Shown here: positions 12,514-23,268 of the stretch, piece after piece
Position numbering within the stretch: the stretch's first letter is position 1
Layout of the letters: each line of letters begins with the position of its first letter
Source of the DNA: Acanthosoma haemorrhoidale
Lineage: Eukaryota > Arthropoda > Insecta > Hemiptera > Acanthosomatidae
Reading direction: 5' to 3'
DNA: 64,000 bases
NCBI GenBank assembly: GCA_930367205.1
Contig: CAKNEZ010000004.1
Span: 159,001 to 223,000 of the forward strand
The notes under the pieces: model-generated
Told to the model about the DNA's origin: nothing
Database searches by the model: none
Seen by the model: the letters and a program-made list of their open reading frames with translations, nothing else
Translations under genes and position numbers: made by a program

Positions 12514-12728
12514 ATTTTTTTTTTTTTTTCTCTCATAGCCCCTTTACAGATAATTATAGATTTTCAGGCGAATCTATTTACAAATTATTTTTGTATTTTC
12601 TGTAGCGTCACTACATTATATACAGGTTTTGTTATTTTATAGAAATTATATAATGAATAAACAAGTAAGACGATACACATTATACGTGACTGGACTGAAC
12701 TGACTAATAAAGGGGATGTGGCTCACCT
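12514..12728 (-). repeat. 227-bp dispersed repeat, copy 2
   Basis: Near full-length relative of 28152-28378, from a T-run followed by catagcccct to ggctcacc. Read on the minus strand it ends in poly(A). A short tttga occurs on both sides and may be a target duplication, but it is too short to rely on. Confidence 0.8.
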
Positions 12729-13076
12729 TTTTGATCAACCTTAAAACTAACTTAAATACTAATTCTTAATCTAATTTTTTTAACAGTCTGTTGCCATCGA
12801 TTCGGTAGGGGTGGTGTGGTCATAGTGTTAAACACTGGGTTTGTCAGGTGCTGTAACGAGTCAAAAAACTTAATGTGTCTCCGGCGGATGAACTCACTTT
12901 TCACCCAGCAGCGGGTGCAGATAAGCGTTTTTCAACCTGTCGAGAGAGGTATGACCTGCTTATGAGAGTCCGAAGTGTGAATCGCAGTCTTTTAAGACAT
13001 TACTGGAGAAACTTAAAGCAAGGATCTTCATCGAAATAGGACATCGTTTTGGTACACACGGCTTAAGCAATTATTA
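12729..13076. other. No recognisable gene
   Basis: Nothing identified. Confidence 0.5.
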
Positions 13077-13398
13077 GTACAGTTTTATAATGCTAAGATA
13101 ATGTTAAAAACAAGTAGAAGGGGCTTGAGCAGAACTGTATATCTGCCTCGTGACTTGATGAAAGTCACAGATGCTTCCTGTTATTTTTAAGTAAGCAACC
13201 CTCCTTACTCCTCTTACTCCCTATTTTCAGAATCTTATCCATTTCTTATACGTATACGTCTTAGCTTTAGCCCCAGACGCCAATTGTGCCTAGACATTCC
13301 ACCCAGTATGTAGTAACGTAACTCTCAATATTTGTATATACTAGTGTTTTGCTTTTACTTCATAATAAACCTTTTATTTCTTTTCTTTTAAAAGACTC
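13077..13398 (+). repeat. Dispersed repeat D, copy b
   Basis: Same order of blocks as copy a at 10655, with point changes and a small insertion near the start. It is followed within 10 bp by copy c in the same orientation. Confidence 0.75.
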
Positions 13399-13404
13399 TA
13401 TTTA

Positions 13405-13610
13405 ACTAAAAACAGTTTTATATTGCTGAGAACAAGTAGAAGGGGCCTGAGCAGAACTGTATACCCGCCTCGTGACTTCATGGAAGTCACTGATGGTTCC
13501 TGTTATTTTTAAGTAAGCAACCGCATCCCTCCAAGACCTTCCTACTTCCCAGAATCTTATCCTATTCTTATACGTATATGTCTCAGCTTTTAGCCCTAGA
13601 CCCCAATTCT
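13405..13610 (+). repeat. Dispersed repeat D, copy c (partial)
   Basis: Repeats the first ~200 bp of the family directly after copy b, giving a tandem pair. It breaks off after the agccctagacccc block. Confidence 0.75.
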
Positions 13611-14174
13611 TGAGACTAATCTCTCCTTCTCATTTCCTTTATTTCAGTTATCAAGAACAGAATTGTTACTTTATTATTTAAAATTTAGTTTTCCATCACG
13701 AGTCAGCAGTGAACCCTGTCTAGACCAATGACAGGGATACTGTTGTGTCCATAGTTAGTAAGTATCTGGGTACATTTAGCACTCATTGTAGAGTTTTTCG
13801 ACCCTGTGTAAAAAGGGTACCAGACCCATCCCTATACAAGCCGTGGTCTGCTGCAACAGAAGCGGACGTAGGAAGTTAGACGGCTGATAGTTGAAGTTTC
13901 ACTTCGTTCACCGCTCCCATTCGACGGAGGACATACTTCGACGAAGAAGAAAAACGACTTCATGAACTGTTTCGCTTTCTCATATTAAAATGATTTCTCT
14001 GTCTCTTTAAGAGGCCGCTTGCAAGAAGCTGGAATAATTTCTGTAGACCTGAAGCTATTATAGACTTGTCGTTAGTTTTATAATAAGTACGAAGCTAGAA
14101 TTTTCATAAATTATCATAAAATAATAACAAATGATAATCTTCGAAATGTATCCTATATTACAGTTAAATAATCT
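13611..14174. other. No recognisable gene
   Basis: Nothing identified between repeat copies c and d. Confidence 0.5.
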
Positions 14175-14500
14175 TTGCAGAGGAGAGTCTTTTGAAAGAA
14201 AAGAAAGAAAAGCTATATTATGAAGTACAAGCAAAACACTAGTATATACAAATATTAAGAGTTACCTTACTACATACTGGGTGGAATGTCTAGGCACAAG
14301 TGGGGTTTGGGGCTAAAGCTGAGACATATATGTATAAGAAAAGGATAAGATTCTGGGAAGTAGGGAGGTCTTGGAGGGATGCAGTTGCTTACTTAAAAAT
14401 AACAGGAACCATCTGTGACTTTCATCAAGTCACGAGGCAGGTATACAGTCCTGCTCAAGCCCCTTCTACTTTTAGCATTATATATAATATTAGCATTATA
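14175..14500 (-). repeat. Dispersed repeat D, copy d (inverted)
   Basis: Reverse complement of copies a and b. It reads from agagtcttttgaaagaaaag through tactacatactgggtggaat to ccccttctacttttagcatta. With b and c it forms a large imperfect inverted repeat across about 1 kb. Confidence 0.75.
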
Positions 14501-16058
14501 TAACATACGATTAACACAAAATTCTTCATTCATGGCTATGACCTGCTTTATTAAATGATCATCATAGCATTAATAAAATTATAATGTTAATGTATTTTAT
14601 TATTGATGTGTAGTAAATAATTATCCCAAGATATTCTGCAATACTTCAATTTAGAGATGTAAAGCATTCACTGTTTTCGTAGCAAAAGTAGGACTTTCTG
14701 TCCACCTCGCATTAAGTTTAACCGCATTAACCGACTAGTTGAATCGTGATACTATAAACAAATAATACAAATTAAAGAGTGCGAACCCCAAAAAGGAGGG
14801 GGAATAACTTTGGCACAAAACTTGCATACTTTTATTGGGATGTCTGTTCTACTAAGCTCTATCTGGCGTCATAGTTCACGTTGGCCTTGCCGGAGGCTAC
14901 TTTACCAGTGCGAGATAAACCAACCTACTTCTTCCTGAATTCGTCACTAGCGTGATCAAGGTACATACAACATTGAGTAATAATAACGTTGAGTTCAGTA
15001 TATAGTGTTATACAGCACCAATTCATTAGTTGTTGATCATAATTCTTTTTCATTTCACAGAAAAGATTCATTTCCATTAAAAACATATAATTCATTCCAT
15101 TGTAGAACAAATTTATGGCTAATTTGTATTATTCCACTACAACATATCCCAGCCAGGCATAAAATAAATTAACGTTTTCAATATTAAATTAATTTCACGT
15201 AAGAACGGTACGATATTTAACGAATATAATGTGCAACGTATGTGGTAATGTGTAGTTTTAAACAATTAATTAAAGTCTGTGATTGCTTACTTCACAAGTA
15301 CTCTGAACGACAATGGTGGAAAAACTAAATTGCACTATGCGTCAATCTATTGGAAGAAAGTACTTTCTTCGTACTCGTCTTTAAATCTTTATTTATAAAT
15401 TACTATACCTTAGTATAATATTAGCATTAATAATATTGTTTTAATTGTTACATGAAAGCATTGACCTTTCACTAATAGCAACCCATTTTTGTTTTATTCT
15501 GGTGAGTAATATTACTCGATTTTTAATTTTTTTTTTCTTGTTATATTAAAACTCATATGGAGAAGTATACTATAACCTATAGAAAGTTATGAAGCGAGAA
15601 AAGAGAACCATTGTCGTGAATGATCATTTGCAAGGCGTTAAACCATTGGCAAAACCACATTAGCTGCCTATAACGTGTCAATATCGTGCCATCAGCCCAC
15701 CGGATTTTAAATTTACGGAACGAAGTTGTTTTGAAGTAATGACTCCCCTGCTGACTCTCAGATGGGAGTGATTTCTTCCACCGACATGTGCAGCATCAAA
15801 GAAACTATGCATTAAGTCGTTTAATTCTCAAACTTCTTATGACGAAAGGTGGACATGCGTTAGTCAGAGGACCAAGTCTCATTTTGTCAGCGCGCATGGT
15901 ACCTTCTTTTTTATTGCCTACAAGGCGAACACTAAAACATTGTTGTTGTTTTTTTCAATTTGTAGAAAAATAATAGTAATAACTAACAACATCACACGAC
16001 CACAAAAAGGGCTCAGATGGATTGACTTGTGGTCATATAGACGACACTCCTCCGGACT
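14501..16058. other. No recognisable gene
   Basis: AT-rich, only short unrecognised open frames. It ends at the broken edge of the gypsy chimera. Confidence 0.55.
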
Positions 16059-16971
16059 AATTCTTTTTCAACACGTTCTCGTAGAGCATAAGGTAAATGG
16101 CGTTCTCTTGTGAAACTAGGTTTTGCCCCTTGTCGTAGCTGCAGCTTAACTTCATAATCTGGAATGCAACCAACTTCCTCGGCAAAGACAGTTGGGAACT
16201 CAGCTATTATCTCAGCCCACCGCAAGTACACTTGACATATGGTTTTTGGTGGTATCAATTTCTCTCCATTCAATCATTAAATCTCTAATCCATTGACACC
16301 CAAGCAATGTTGTATGGCCAGACGGAACAATATACAGGTCACCACACGCATTTCTACCTTTATATGTGGCTGTTACCTCCACTTTTCCTCTCGGAAGAAT
16401 TTCGTTGCCTGAGTACGCTCGAAAAATGATATTTGTTGGTTGGATTTCTAGTTCCAAATTCAATTTCCTAAAATCATCCTCGTTTAGGAGAGAAAATCTT
16501 GCTCCTGAATCGACCTCCATGAGCTGGGGTTTTCTATTGATTTGGACGGTAACGATATATTTATCGGAGTCGGGGTTTACTTCGAAAAGGTCTTTAAGAT
16601 ATGAAATGCCGTATTGATGTTCAGCGTTGACGTGAGAAATTGCATTTGCAGATGATACGTAACTAGGTTTTTTATTTTGTGACAGGGTGGTGATACAAAC
16701 TCGTGAAACGTGTCCCTTACGGTTACATGACGTGCATTGAGCTTTATCATAATCAACGTGACAGTCTGCTAGTCTATGATTATTTCTAGCACACCTTGTA
16801 CATATGTCACGAATCCCTAATGCTTTATAATCTATTCTACTTCGGCTGTGGGATCTATTTTTGGCTCCTGATGAATGAAATTTATTACGAGAATCAGGGC
16901 AGTTGGACGAACGGTCTTTTGATGATCCAGATAGGTGATACGTGTCACTAGAGAAAGATGAAGTACCTGTA
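16059..16971 (-). pseudogene. Gypsy A nucleocapsid-protease, truncated
   Basis: This carries an Arg/Ser-rich linker, two CCHC knuckles (CTRCARNNHRLADC, CTSCNRKGHVSRVC), the protease motif VDSGARFSLL and LLGCQWIRDL. The frame starts inside LTR-B sequence, since Gag is split by the B fragment. Compared with 57200-57300, a short deletion near 16216 just after the protease shifts the frame. The remaining RT-proximal linker (FPTVFAEEVGCIPDYEV) reads in another frame and is cut at 16059. Confidence 0.85.
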
Positions 16972-17130
16972 TGCTGTATTTGTACTGATAATAAATACAT
17001 TTAAGACCAGAAATTAGGCTTTTATTTATTATAAACCTCAGACAGTAATGACAGAGTTGAAAATAAATTTGAACAATTGAACATATGATAAATTAAACAT
17101 ATAGAATATTAAGCATTCCATTTCATCACA
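16972..17130 (-). repeat. LTR-B (159 bp) inside the chimera
   Basis: On the minus strand it starts TGTGATGAAATGG and ends in AATACAGCA, preceded by a polypurine tract (AGAGGGGGAGAA). It matches 38718-38876 with three differences noted by eye, and 58040-58182, which lacks 16 bp. It is the 3' LTR of the lineage B fragment. Confidence 0.85.
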
Positions 17131-17152
17131 TTCTCCCCCTCTATATTTTAAA

Positions 17153-18815
17153 CTAAAACTTGGTTACATAATCCTTCAGATAAGCAAGAGGCTTGAGAGT
17201 TCGTCTAGGTCTTGAGGTTTCAGTGTCAGGTGAAGGTAGGTCAATTTGAACTGTCCGATTTATATTTCGAGGACTGGAGTTATTCAGATCTAGGGTGAAC
17301 GGTAGACCTGTTCCAGCTCCTTCAGGGCTAGGTCGAATTTGAGAGATTTCTCTTTGTTCTTCAATAAGTGGAGGGGCTTCAGCTTTTAGCAATAGATCCG
17401 TGTTTCCTCTAGGGGCAAGTTGTCGCAGAGAGACAGTTGATTCACTGCCATCTTTCCGCCTAATACATGCATATTGGGGGTTAGCTTCTAGAAGTTCTGC
17501 TTCTTCTACCAAGTCGTCATACTTGCTGGACCGTATGTTTCGTTTGATGAGTACTGGCCCAGGTGTGGTAAGCCCAGTAGGTAAAGCTTCTCCGTTTGAG
17601 GTTTGGCGAGGAAAACTAAAGAATCGTTCATGAGGAGTACAATTCGTGGCAGTGCATAACAAATACCTAATGGAGTGAAGAGCTTCCGGGAGAACTTCTT
17701 CCCAATCGCGAGTCTGGAGATTTTTCGTCTTGAGAGCTAGATTTATGGTTTTCCACATGGTACCATTCAAACGCTCCACCTGTCCATTCCCTTGAGGATT
17801 ATAGGGCGTTGAGTTGCTAGTGGCTATTCCGTTGGAATGTAGGAATGATATTAATTCTCGCGAAATAAAGGAGGAACCTCTGTCCGAGTGCACATAAGCT
17901 GGAGTCCCAAAAAGCATAAAAAGATCTGTAAAACATTTTATGACAGTGCCAGAGGTTGTGTCTTTACAAGCGTAGGCGAATGGGAATCCAGAATATTCGT
18001 CTATGATGGTCAGAATGTAGTAATTCCTCGTCTTCGAGGGGATTGGACCCTTGAAGTCTACATTTATTCGTTCAAAAGTAATAGTTGCTTTGATGAGAGT
18101 ACCTTGAGATTTGTGAAAACGGGGTTTGACTTCGGCACAAACCGAACAAGTTGAGTTGACCCTTCTAACATCGTCAACTGAAAATGGGAGATTCCTGCAC
18201 CGCAGCCAGTGAACCATTCTTGTGATACCGGGATGGTTGAGAGATCGATGCAACTCCAACAGTCGATCATTGGAGATGGAGCTACAAACTCTAGATAGGG
18301 CATCAGCCTTCGTTTTTTCTCTTCCAGGGCGGTAGGTTATATCGAATTGGAAAGGAGCCAATTCGAGTCGCCAACGTAGAATTTTATCATTTTTTATTTT
18401 TCTTGAGTGTTTTTGGTTGAATACGAAAGAGAGTGCTTGTTGATCAGTTAGTAGTTGAAAATGTCTACCCAAAAGAAAAGATCTCCATTTCTTGAGAGAT
18501 TCCACAATTGCAGCTGCTTCCTTCTCAATTGCAGGGTGTGCACGTTCAGACTTAGTGAGTGTCCGTGAGAAGAACGCCACAGGCCGACCACCCTGACTCA
18601 AAGTTGCGGCCAAGGCGACGTCTGAAGCATCTGTCTCTACTACCATCTGTTCATTGTCCTTCATTGTGGTAACTGCAGCTTCAGCAATACTTAGTTTTAG
18701 GTTTTCAAAATCTTTAGTAGTTTGATGATCCAGAGGGAAGGTCTTAGAGTCGGTCAGTGATCTAATTTTATCAGAATAATGTGCAATCCATTTCGAGTAG
18801 TGAGCAAAGAGCCCT
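17153..18815 (-). CDS. Gypsy B Pol: RNase H and integrase, open
   Basis: An unbroken frame (ATG at 18664, open further upstream in the RT thumb) encodes RNase H (VVETDASDVALAATLSQGG, then a YRPGREKTKADALSR tail) and an integrase. The integrase has an HHCC zinc finger (HRSLNHPG, CSVCAEVK) and a DDE core at NVDFKGP, HSDRGSSF and NPQGNGQVERLN. The C-terminal tail is basic and proline-rich. These domains would degrade the RNA template and insert cDNA. The stop is just before the polypurine tract and LTR-B. It is the 3' half only: protease and the RT palm are absent here because lineage A Gag is joined upstream. The homologous frame at 58205-59880 has four nonsense changes. Confidence 0.9.
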
Positions 18816-19461
18816 CTAGTGCAGTGGCTTTGGCTAAAATTTTATCAAAACCAGTCACAGTTGACTGCAGAAGCTGTTCCCTTATCCAGTTATGACGTAA
18901 TCCTCGAATGAACTGAGCTCTGAGGAAAATATCATTCACCGAGATACTTGTTTTCTTCCCCTCTGAATTTTTACACGAGTCGGAATTACATTCTACTTTG
19001 AATTCACAATCTCATATGTCTCGCTGTAACGCAGCAACAAATTCGGAAATCGACTGATTTTCTTTCTGGGTAATGTTCAAGAAATAGTGTTGGGTCATAA
19101 TTGCGCTACGTTCAGGGGTCAGCATGGTCATGAGATTAGAAACAAGTGTCTTACAATCAAGGGACGTGACAGGTTTTTCTGGTCCAAGGAATACGGTGAG
19201 TGCATTGTAATGTATACTACCCACAGAACCACACAAGAGCTGAGCTTTCTTTGTGGGATCGACTAAATTTTTCATTGTGCAATAATTCTCGAAACGTTCC
19301 ATATAACATGAAAATTTCTCTTTTTTTGAATCAAAGTTTTCAAAAATACTCACATTTGCGAGGTTGTTCGTGTCTGACTTGGGGTTTTGTTTACTTGATG
19401 TTTGAGAGCTTAGAAGTGATGTAAGCACACCCATGAATTCTTGAAATTGTTGTGCATCCAT
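18816..19461 (-). pseudogene. Gypsy A Gag, N-terminal half
   Basis: ATG 19461 opens a Gag related to that at 3413 (shared MERFENYC, FLGPEKP, QHYFLNITQ, FLRAQFIRGL). An in-frame TGA at 19012-19014 splits it, and the identical stop is present in the other chimera at 60078-60080. The frame then runs to KATALE near 18820, where lineage B sequence starts in a different frame. Capsid-type function is lost. Confidence 0.85.
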
Positions 19462-19639
19462 TCTTGATGATCTTGATAATTAATCCGAACGATAAATAAA
19501 ATGGAAAACGGATAAAACAGCGAAAAAGTACAACGGAAAAGCACTCGCGGTAAAAATTACGACTTACCGCGTATACAAGGAATACGAACTACTGGCAATG
19601 TCCGTGAACTTGAAACTCGGATAGTTTAATCAGCTTTTT

Positions 19640-19649
19640 CTCGTCGCCA
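19640..19649 (-). other. Primer binding site of gypsy A
   Basis: The minus strand reads TGGCGACGAG two bases inside LTR-A. It is complementary to the 3' end of tRNA-Ser(GCU), and shorter than the match in element C. Confidence 0.55.
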
Positions 19650-19651
19650 AT

Positions 19652-19834
19652 TGATATGTTTAGATAAATCATGGGAAAAAACGGGTAATAAAATAATTGA
19701 TAACGTACACGTGGCTTGGAGCGAGAACATGAAGTATATTTATATAAAGGTTACAACAAGGTTACAAATAATGGTTACATGATATAAGGGTTTCAATTAT
19801 ATTAAATAGTCATTAGTTTTAATTATACATAACA
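19652..19834 (-). repeat. LTR-A (183 bp), 5' LTR
   Basis: On the minus strand it starts TGTTATGTATAATT and ends AACATATCA. It matches 54301-54483 over all 183 bp with one difference by eye. It contains a TATATAAA-like stretch on the minus strand. The flanking base context gives no target duplication because the element is truncated at its other end. Confidence 0.85.
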
Positions 19835-21852
19835 GGTGCATAAACATTTCTTTTTATGTTCCAAGATCCATTTGTATGTAGTCGCCGTCTCGAAATTACA
19901 AGCTTGAGACCCGCAATACATGACAAGTTCTGTGCACTACTTCTCTTCTACCCACGTGATATCTCTACTTGGATAATGTCAATCATTAAGCACTAGGCAC
20001 ATTAGTGATTAGTCCCTTGCCTGTATGTGGCAACACTGCGTCAAGTAACCCCTGCATCCCAAGCGTCTAATTCCATGACATCCGCTAAAATTAGCTAATA
20101 ACCTTTTTGGTTGAATGAACGATGCACAGATAGGGTATTTTGAATTAATCCTGATATTGCTTGCTTGCCTGTTAGCGTTTGATGCCCTGAAATATCCCGG
20201 CTTAGAGCAGGTAGGGGACACCCGGGATAGCTCAGAGGGGAGGAGTACCATTATCATTCCCAGTTCAACAGTCAATGATCGGCCCATGAAGGAAGATTTG
20301 CCTCGTAAACCACACGGCAGGACCTCTGACATTTTTTTGTTATGAAATGATTTGTCTTATTATTGATATGTTATGATATGGTTTTATGTTTACTATTCCA
20401 TGTGTCATTTCCCCTCATTGATCCATGGTACATTTCTTGAATGGATGATCAGCCCGCTGGCTGAAGGTGGCGGAGAGACGACAGTTGGAAGAGATAGCCG
20501 GGAGCGGTGCCGGCCAGTATGTGGCGGGTCGATATACCTCCCCACCCCGCACTATTGACCCGGGGGCGGCGCGCACATCGCCCCCACCCCTTTCTCCCCG
20601 ATTCATGGATTTATCATAAAATAGTGTAGTGTACATTTCACTAAAATGTTACATCTTACAAATCCGAGCTCCTTGGCAAAAACCAATGCCATATCTGAAT
20701 TCAGAGGATTGAGCTCGTATAAAATCAGCTCCAAATACTTTGGCACCAAAAACACCTTTTACAATGTATACAAAATCTTTTTGGTTCTCATGTGGATATA
20801 GTTAGTGTAATTTACTATTTATTTAATTAGTGGATTCAGGGCTGGGTTATTTAATTGGAAAATTCTGCTGTAGTAAGGGTAATTATTTCTGATTCTGAGA
20901 CATTTGTTTTTGAACAATTTGAATTTTATTTTAGTTTGTTTTAATAGTGGTGATACATTGAATACAACCGTGTATACATACAGACTGAAACAAAAGACAA
21001 TAGGCGTGTACCAGTTTGAAAGTAGAGCCTCACCTTCGGGCCACCGAATGACATAGAAAACACTCTATCGGCGAAAACAGACGTCCCAATATTTTGACTA
21101 AAAGGAGAGCTGGGGAAAATAAAACACACTTTCAAAACCCCCTAAAAAAAAATCAAAACAAAACAAAAAAAACCCGGTGGTATAATGAGTTTAACGTCCG
21201 GGCATTCATGCCTTTTTCTGAGGCCCATTCACGGTTGACTGACCCAGACGGTCTCGACCTCGCATCGCGAATTGAAACCCACACAATAGACCCGGTCCCT
21301 CACGACCCTACCCAATTAGATTTTCATAACGACCATTACTTTTCAGAATACTATTTAGTACTGGTCATTATCCACACTTCGTCCTCAGGGATCTCTTACT
21401 TATATTGCATCAATCATCAGTCATTATAAGAATATATTCTGCTATTAGGCTCGAACGTAATCCTAAAGCAAAGATAACAGGAGGCCAATTTATTTTACGT
21501 AATATTATTTTTAAACGAAACAGTAGCTGGATAATCAAGTTGTGGCACAGATGCAACCAAACATAGAGGAGGTGTGACGTGATTGTACATGGTTCTTAAA
21601 GTAACTTACATAAGTATTTCTTTAAGTGACAATTTTCAACAATAATGAAAAAAATATTTTTTCTGTTTCATTAAATTTATATTAATTCATAAATTAAAAT
21701 GTATGTATTACACTTGACAGAGAGACGACCAAATATACTGTACTTCACAATTATTGATTTTTTTAATATATTTATTTTTTTGTTAAGATTTGATTTTTAA
21801 ATTCTTAGGATGTTTAAAGGCTTGGATACTGAAAGCATTCGACCACGCTTAA
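19835..21852. other. No recognisable gene
   Basis: A GC-rich patch at about 20450-20610 stands out against AT-rich surroundings, but I find no RNA gene or protein in it. Other frames are short and unrecognised. Confidence 0.5.
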
Positions 21853-22416
21853 TATACCATATTTACAATTTTCATTCACTCGCTCATTCGTACAGTATAT
21901 ACAAACAGCCCAGAGCCTCCCAAATTCACATGGTTGTCACCTCCCTCGTATGCGAAAGAGGAAGCAGAGTCTTGGGCCGCGTCACCGGATACGAGCAAGT
22001 GGAGGCTGACCAAGAGCGCGAGAGCCACATACGCTCAGTACTTGATTGGAGCAACAGCCATTGCCAGGACTTGATGAGTTCAAGAATGTAAGGTATATTA
22101 AGATCGTAATAAAGAGTTTTGTTGCTGACGTTATAGGGGCCATTTACTATAGTTCTCAGGAATTTTGATTAAAAGGATTGGATAAGCTTGACTTTTTTGC
22201 TGTCCCCCATAGCTCTATTCCGTAGGTCCAGATTGCCTTAAGTATAGCTTTGTATATTAGCAATTTATTTTCTATTGAGAGATGGGATGTCGTTTGAAGT
22301 AGTCTGTACAGTTGACCAAAGTGTCTCTTTAGTTATTGTTTTTTAGCCTCGAGGTCAGTCGTTTGTCGAGATGGAAGCCTAAGTACCCTACTGTCTCGGA
22401 TACAGGGAGAGGAATG

Positions 22417-22962
22417 TGTAGGGACTGGAGGTATTAAGTATTGTTTAAATCTAGTCAACCTCTTTGTACTAGTAGGACCTCTTTGTAATTGAACTTTGTA
22501 GCGGAGTAGAGAGCATGTGAGAAGACTGTAGTAAACGATGCTAACCTCAATAAGTGTTCTGTTAATTACCCACAATTTTGAATTGGGCTTCTATTTGATA
22601 AAACCATAATTCAGGTTTATCGGTCCAGAAGGGAGGAATTCTAATTGAAACTTTAGTTACCTCCGGTTGGTCCGCTAGGTTAGCCTCAAATTTTTCTCCT
22701 GCCGGCGACGCCATGCTGGGAATCACTTAGTTCAATCACGTCGAATTAAATCACGTCGAATTAAATCTCGTCGGATTATCACAATCACGTCGGGGTCACC
22801 AAATTGTGGGTAATTAACAGAACACTTATTGAGGTTAGTATCGTTTACTACAGTCTTCTCACATGCTCTCTACTCCGCTACAAAGTTCAATTACAAAGAG
22901 GTCCTACTAGTACAAAGAGGTTGACTAGATTTAAACAATACTTAATACCTCCAGTCCCTACA
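22417..22962. mobile_element. 546-bp foldback/MITE with 162-bp TIRs
   Basis: Long inverted arms (about 22417-22578 and 22801-22962) begin TGTAGGGACTGG and differ at one base by eye. AATG flanks both ends (22413-22416, 22963-22966), consistent with a 4-bp target duplication inside the jockey RT. The ~222-bp centre has no ORF of note and holds 3-4 copies of a cacgtcgaattaaat-like motif (22735-22795). It is non-autonomous. TGT...ACA ends with a 4-bp duplication fit Ginger-type transposons, but other families are possible. Confidence 0.85.
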
Positions 22963-23268
22963 AATGGAATTAAAATAAACTGGTGGACAAGACTTGCGGC
23001 AGAGGGTGAAGGTAATGTGGGAACATTTTGTTTCATTAACTTTGATCCGCCATTGGTTTCACCAATGCTCGATCTCATCAAGGTGTTTTTGAAGGTTATG
23101 GGATGCTATATCGGGGTCTGGGTGGGATGACAAGACGGTAGTGTCATCTGCAAATGTGGCCAAGAAGGTATTGCGGGTAGAGGGGACATCAGCGGTGTAT
23201 AGGTTATAGCGGATGGGACCCATGACACTACCCTGTGGAACTCCTCCTTTTATGGGATCGTAGTTAGA
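22963..23268 (-). pseudogene. Jockey reverse transcriptase palm fragment
   Basis: The minus strand reads GGVPQGSVMGPIRYNLYTAD, then TFADDTTVLSSH and a WRIKVNETK-like segment. These are the template-grip, catalytic FADD and thumb motifs of jockey-clade RT. An in-frame TGA follows the HLDEIEHW segment. It is cut at 23268 and interrupted downstream by the TIR element. Confidence 0.85.

Larger units (their letters stand above)
16059..19834 (-). mobile_element. Chimeric gypsy element, copy 1 (5' LTR retained)
   Basis: Read on the minus strand: LTR-A (19834-19652), a tRNA-Ser-like primer site, Gag-A N-terminal half, an abrupt switch near 18815 into lineage B pol (end of RT, RNase H, integrase), the B polypurine tract and LTR-B (17130-16972), then a return to Gag-A nucleocapsid and protease until the copy is cut at 16059. 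The same two junctions occur in the copy at 54301-60233, so the mosaic predates both copies. Pol-A and the 3' LTR-A are missing here. Confidence 0.85.
21853..23268 (-). mobile_element. Jockey LINE remnant interrupted by a foldback element
   Basis: On the minus strand this runs from the RT palm (23268) through the thumb and connection region to part of the 3' UTR near 21853. The 3' UTR matches copies at 25228, 44430, 47765, 48440 and 49871. It is split at 22417-22962 by a TIR element. Frameshifts and stops throughout make it dead. Confidence 0.85.
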
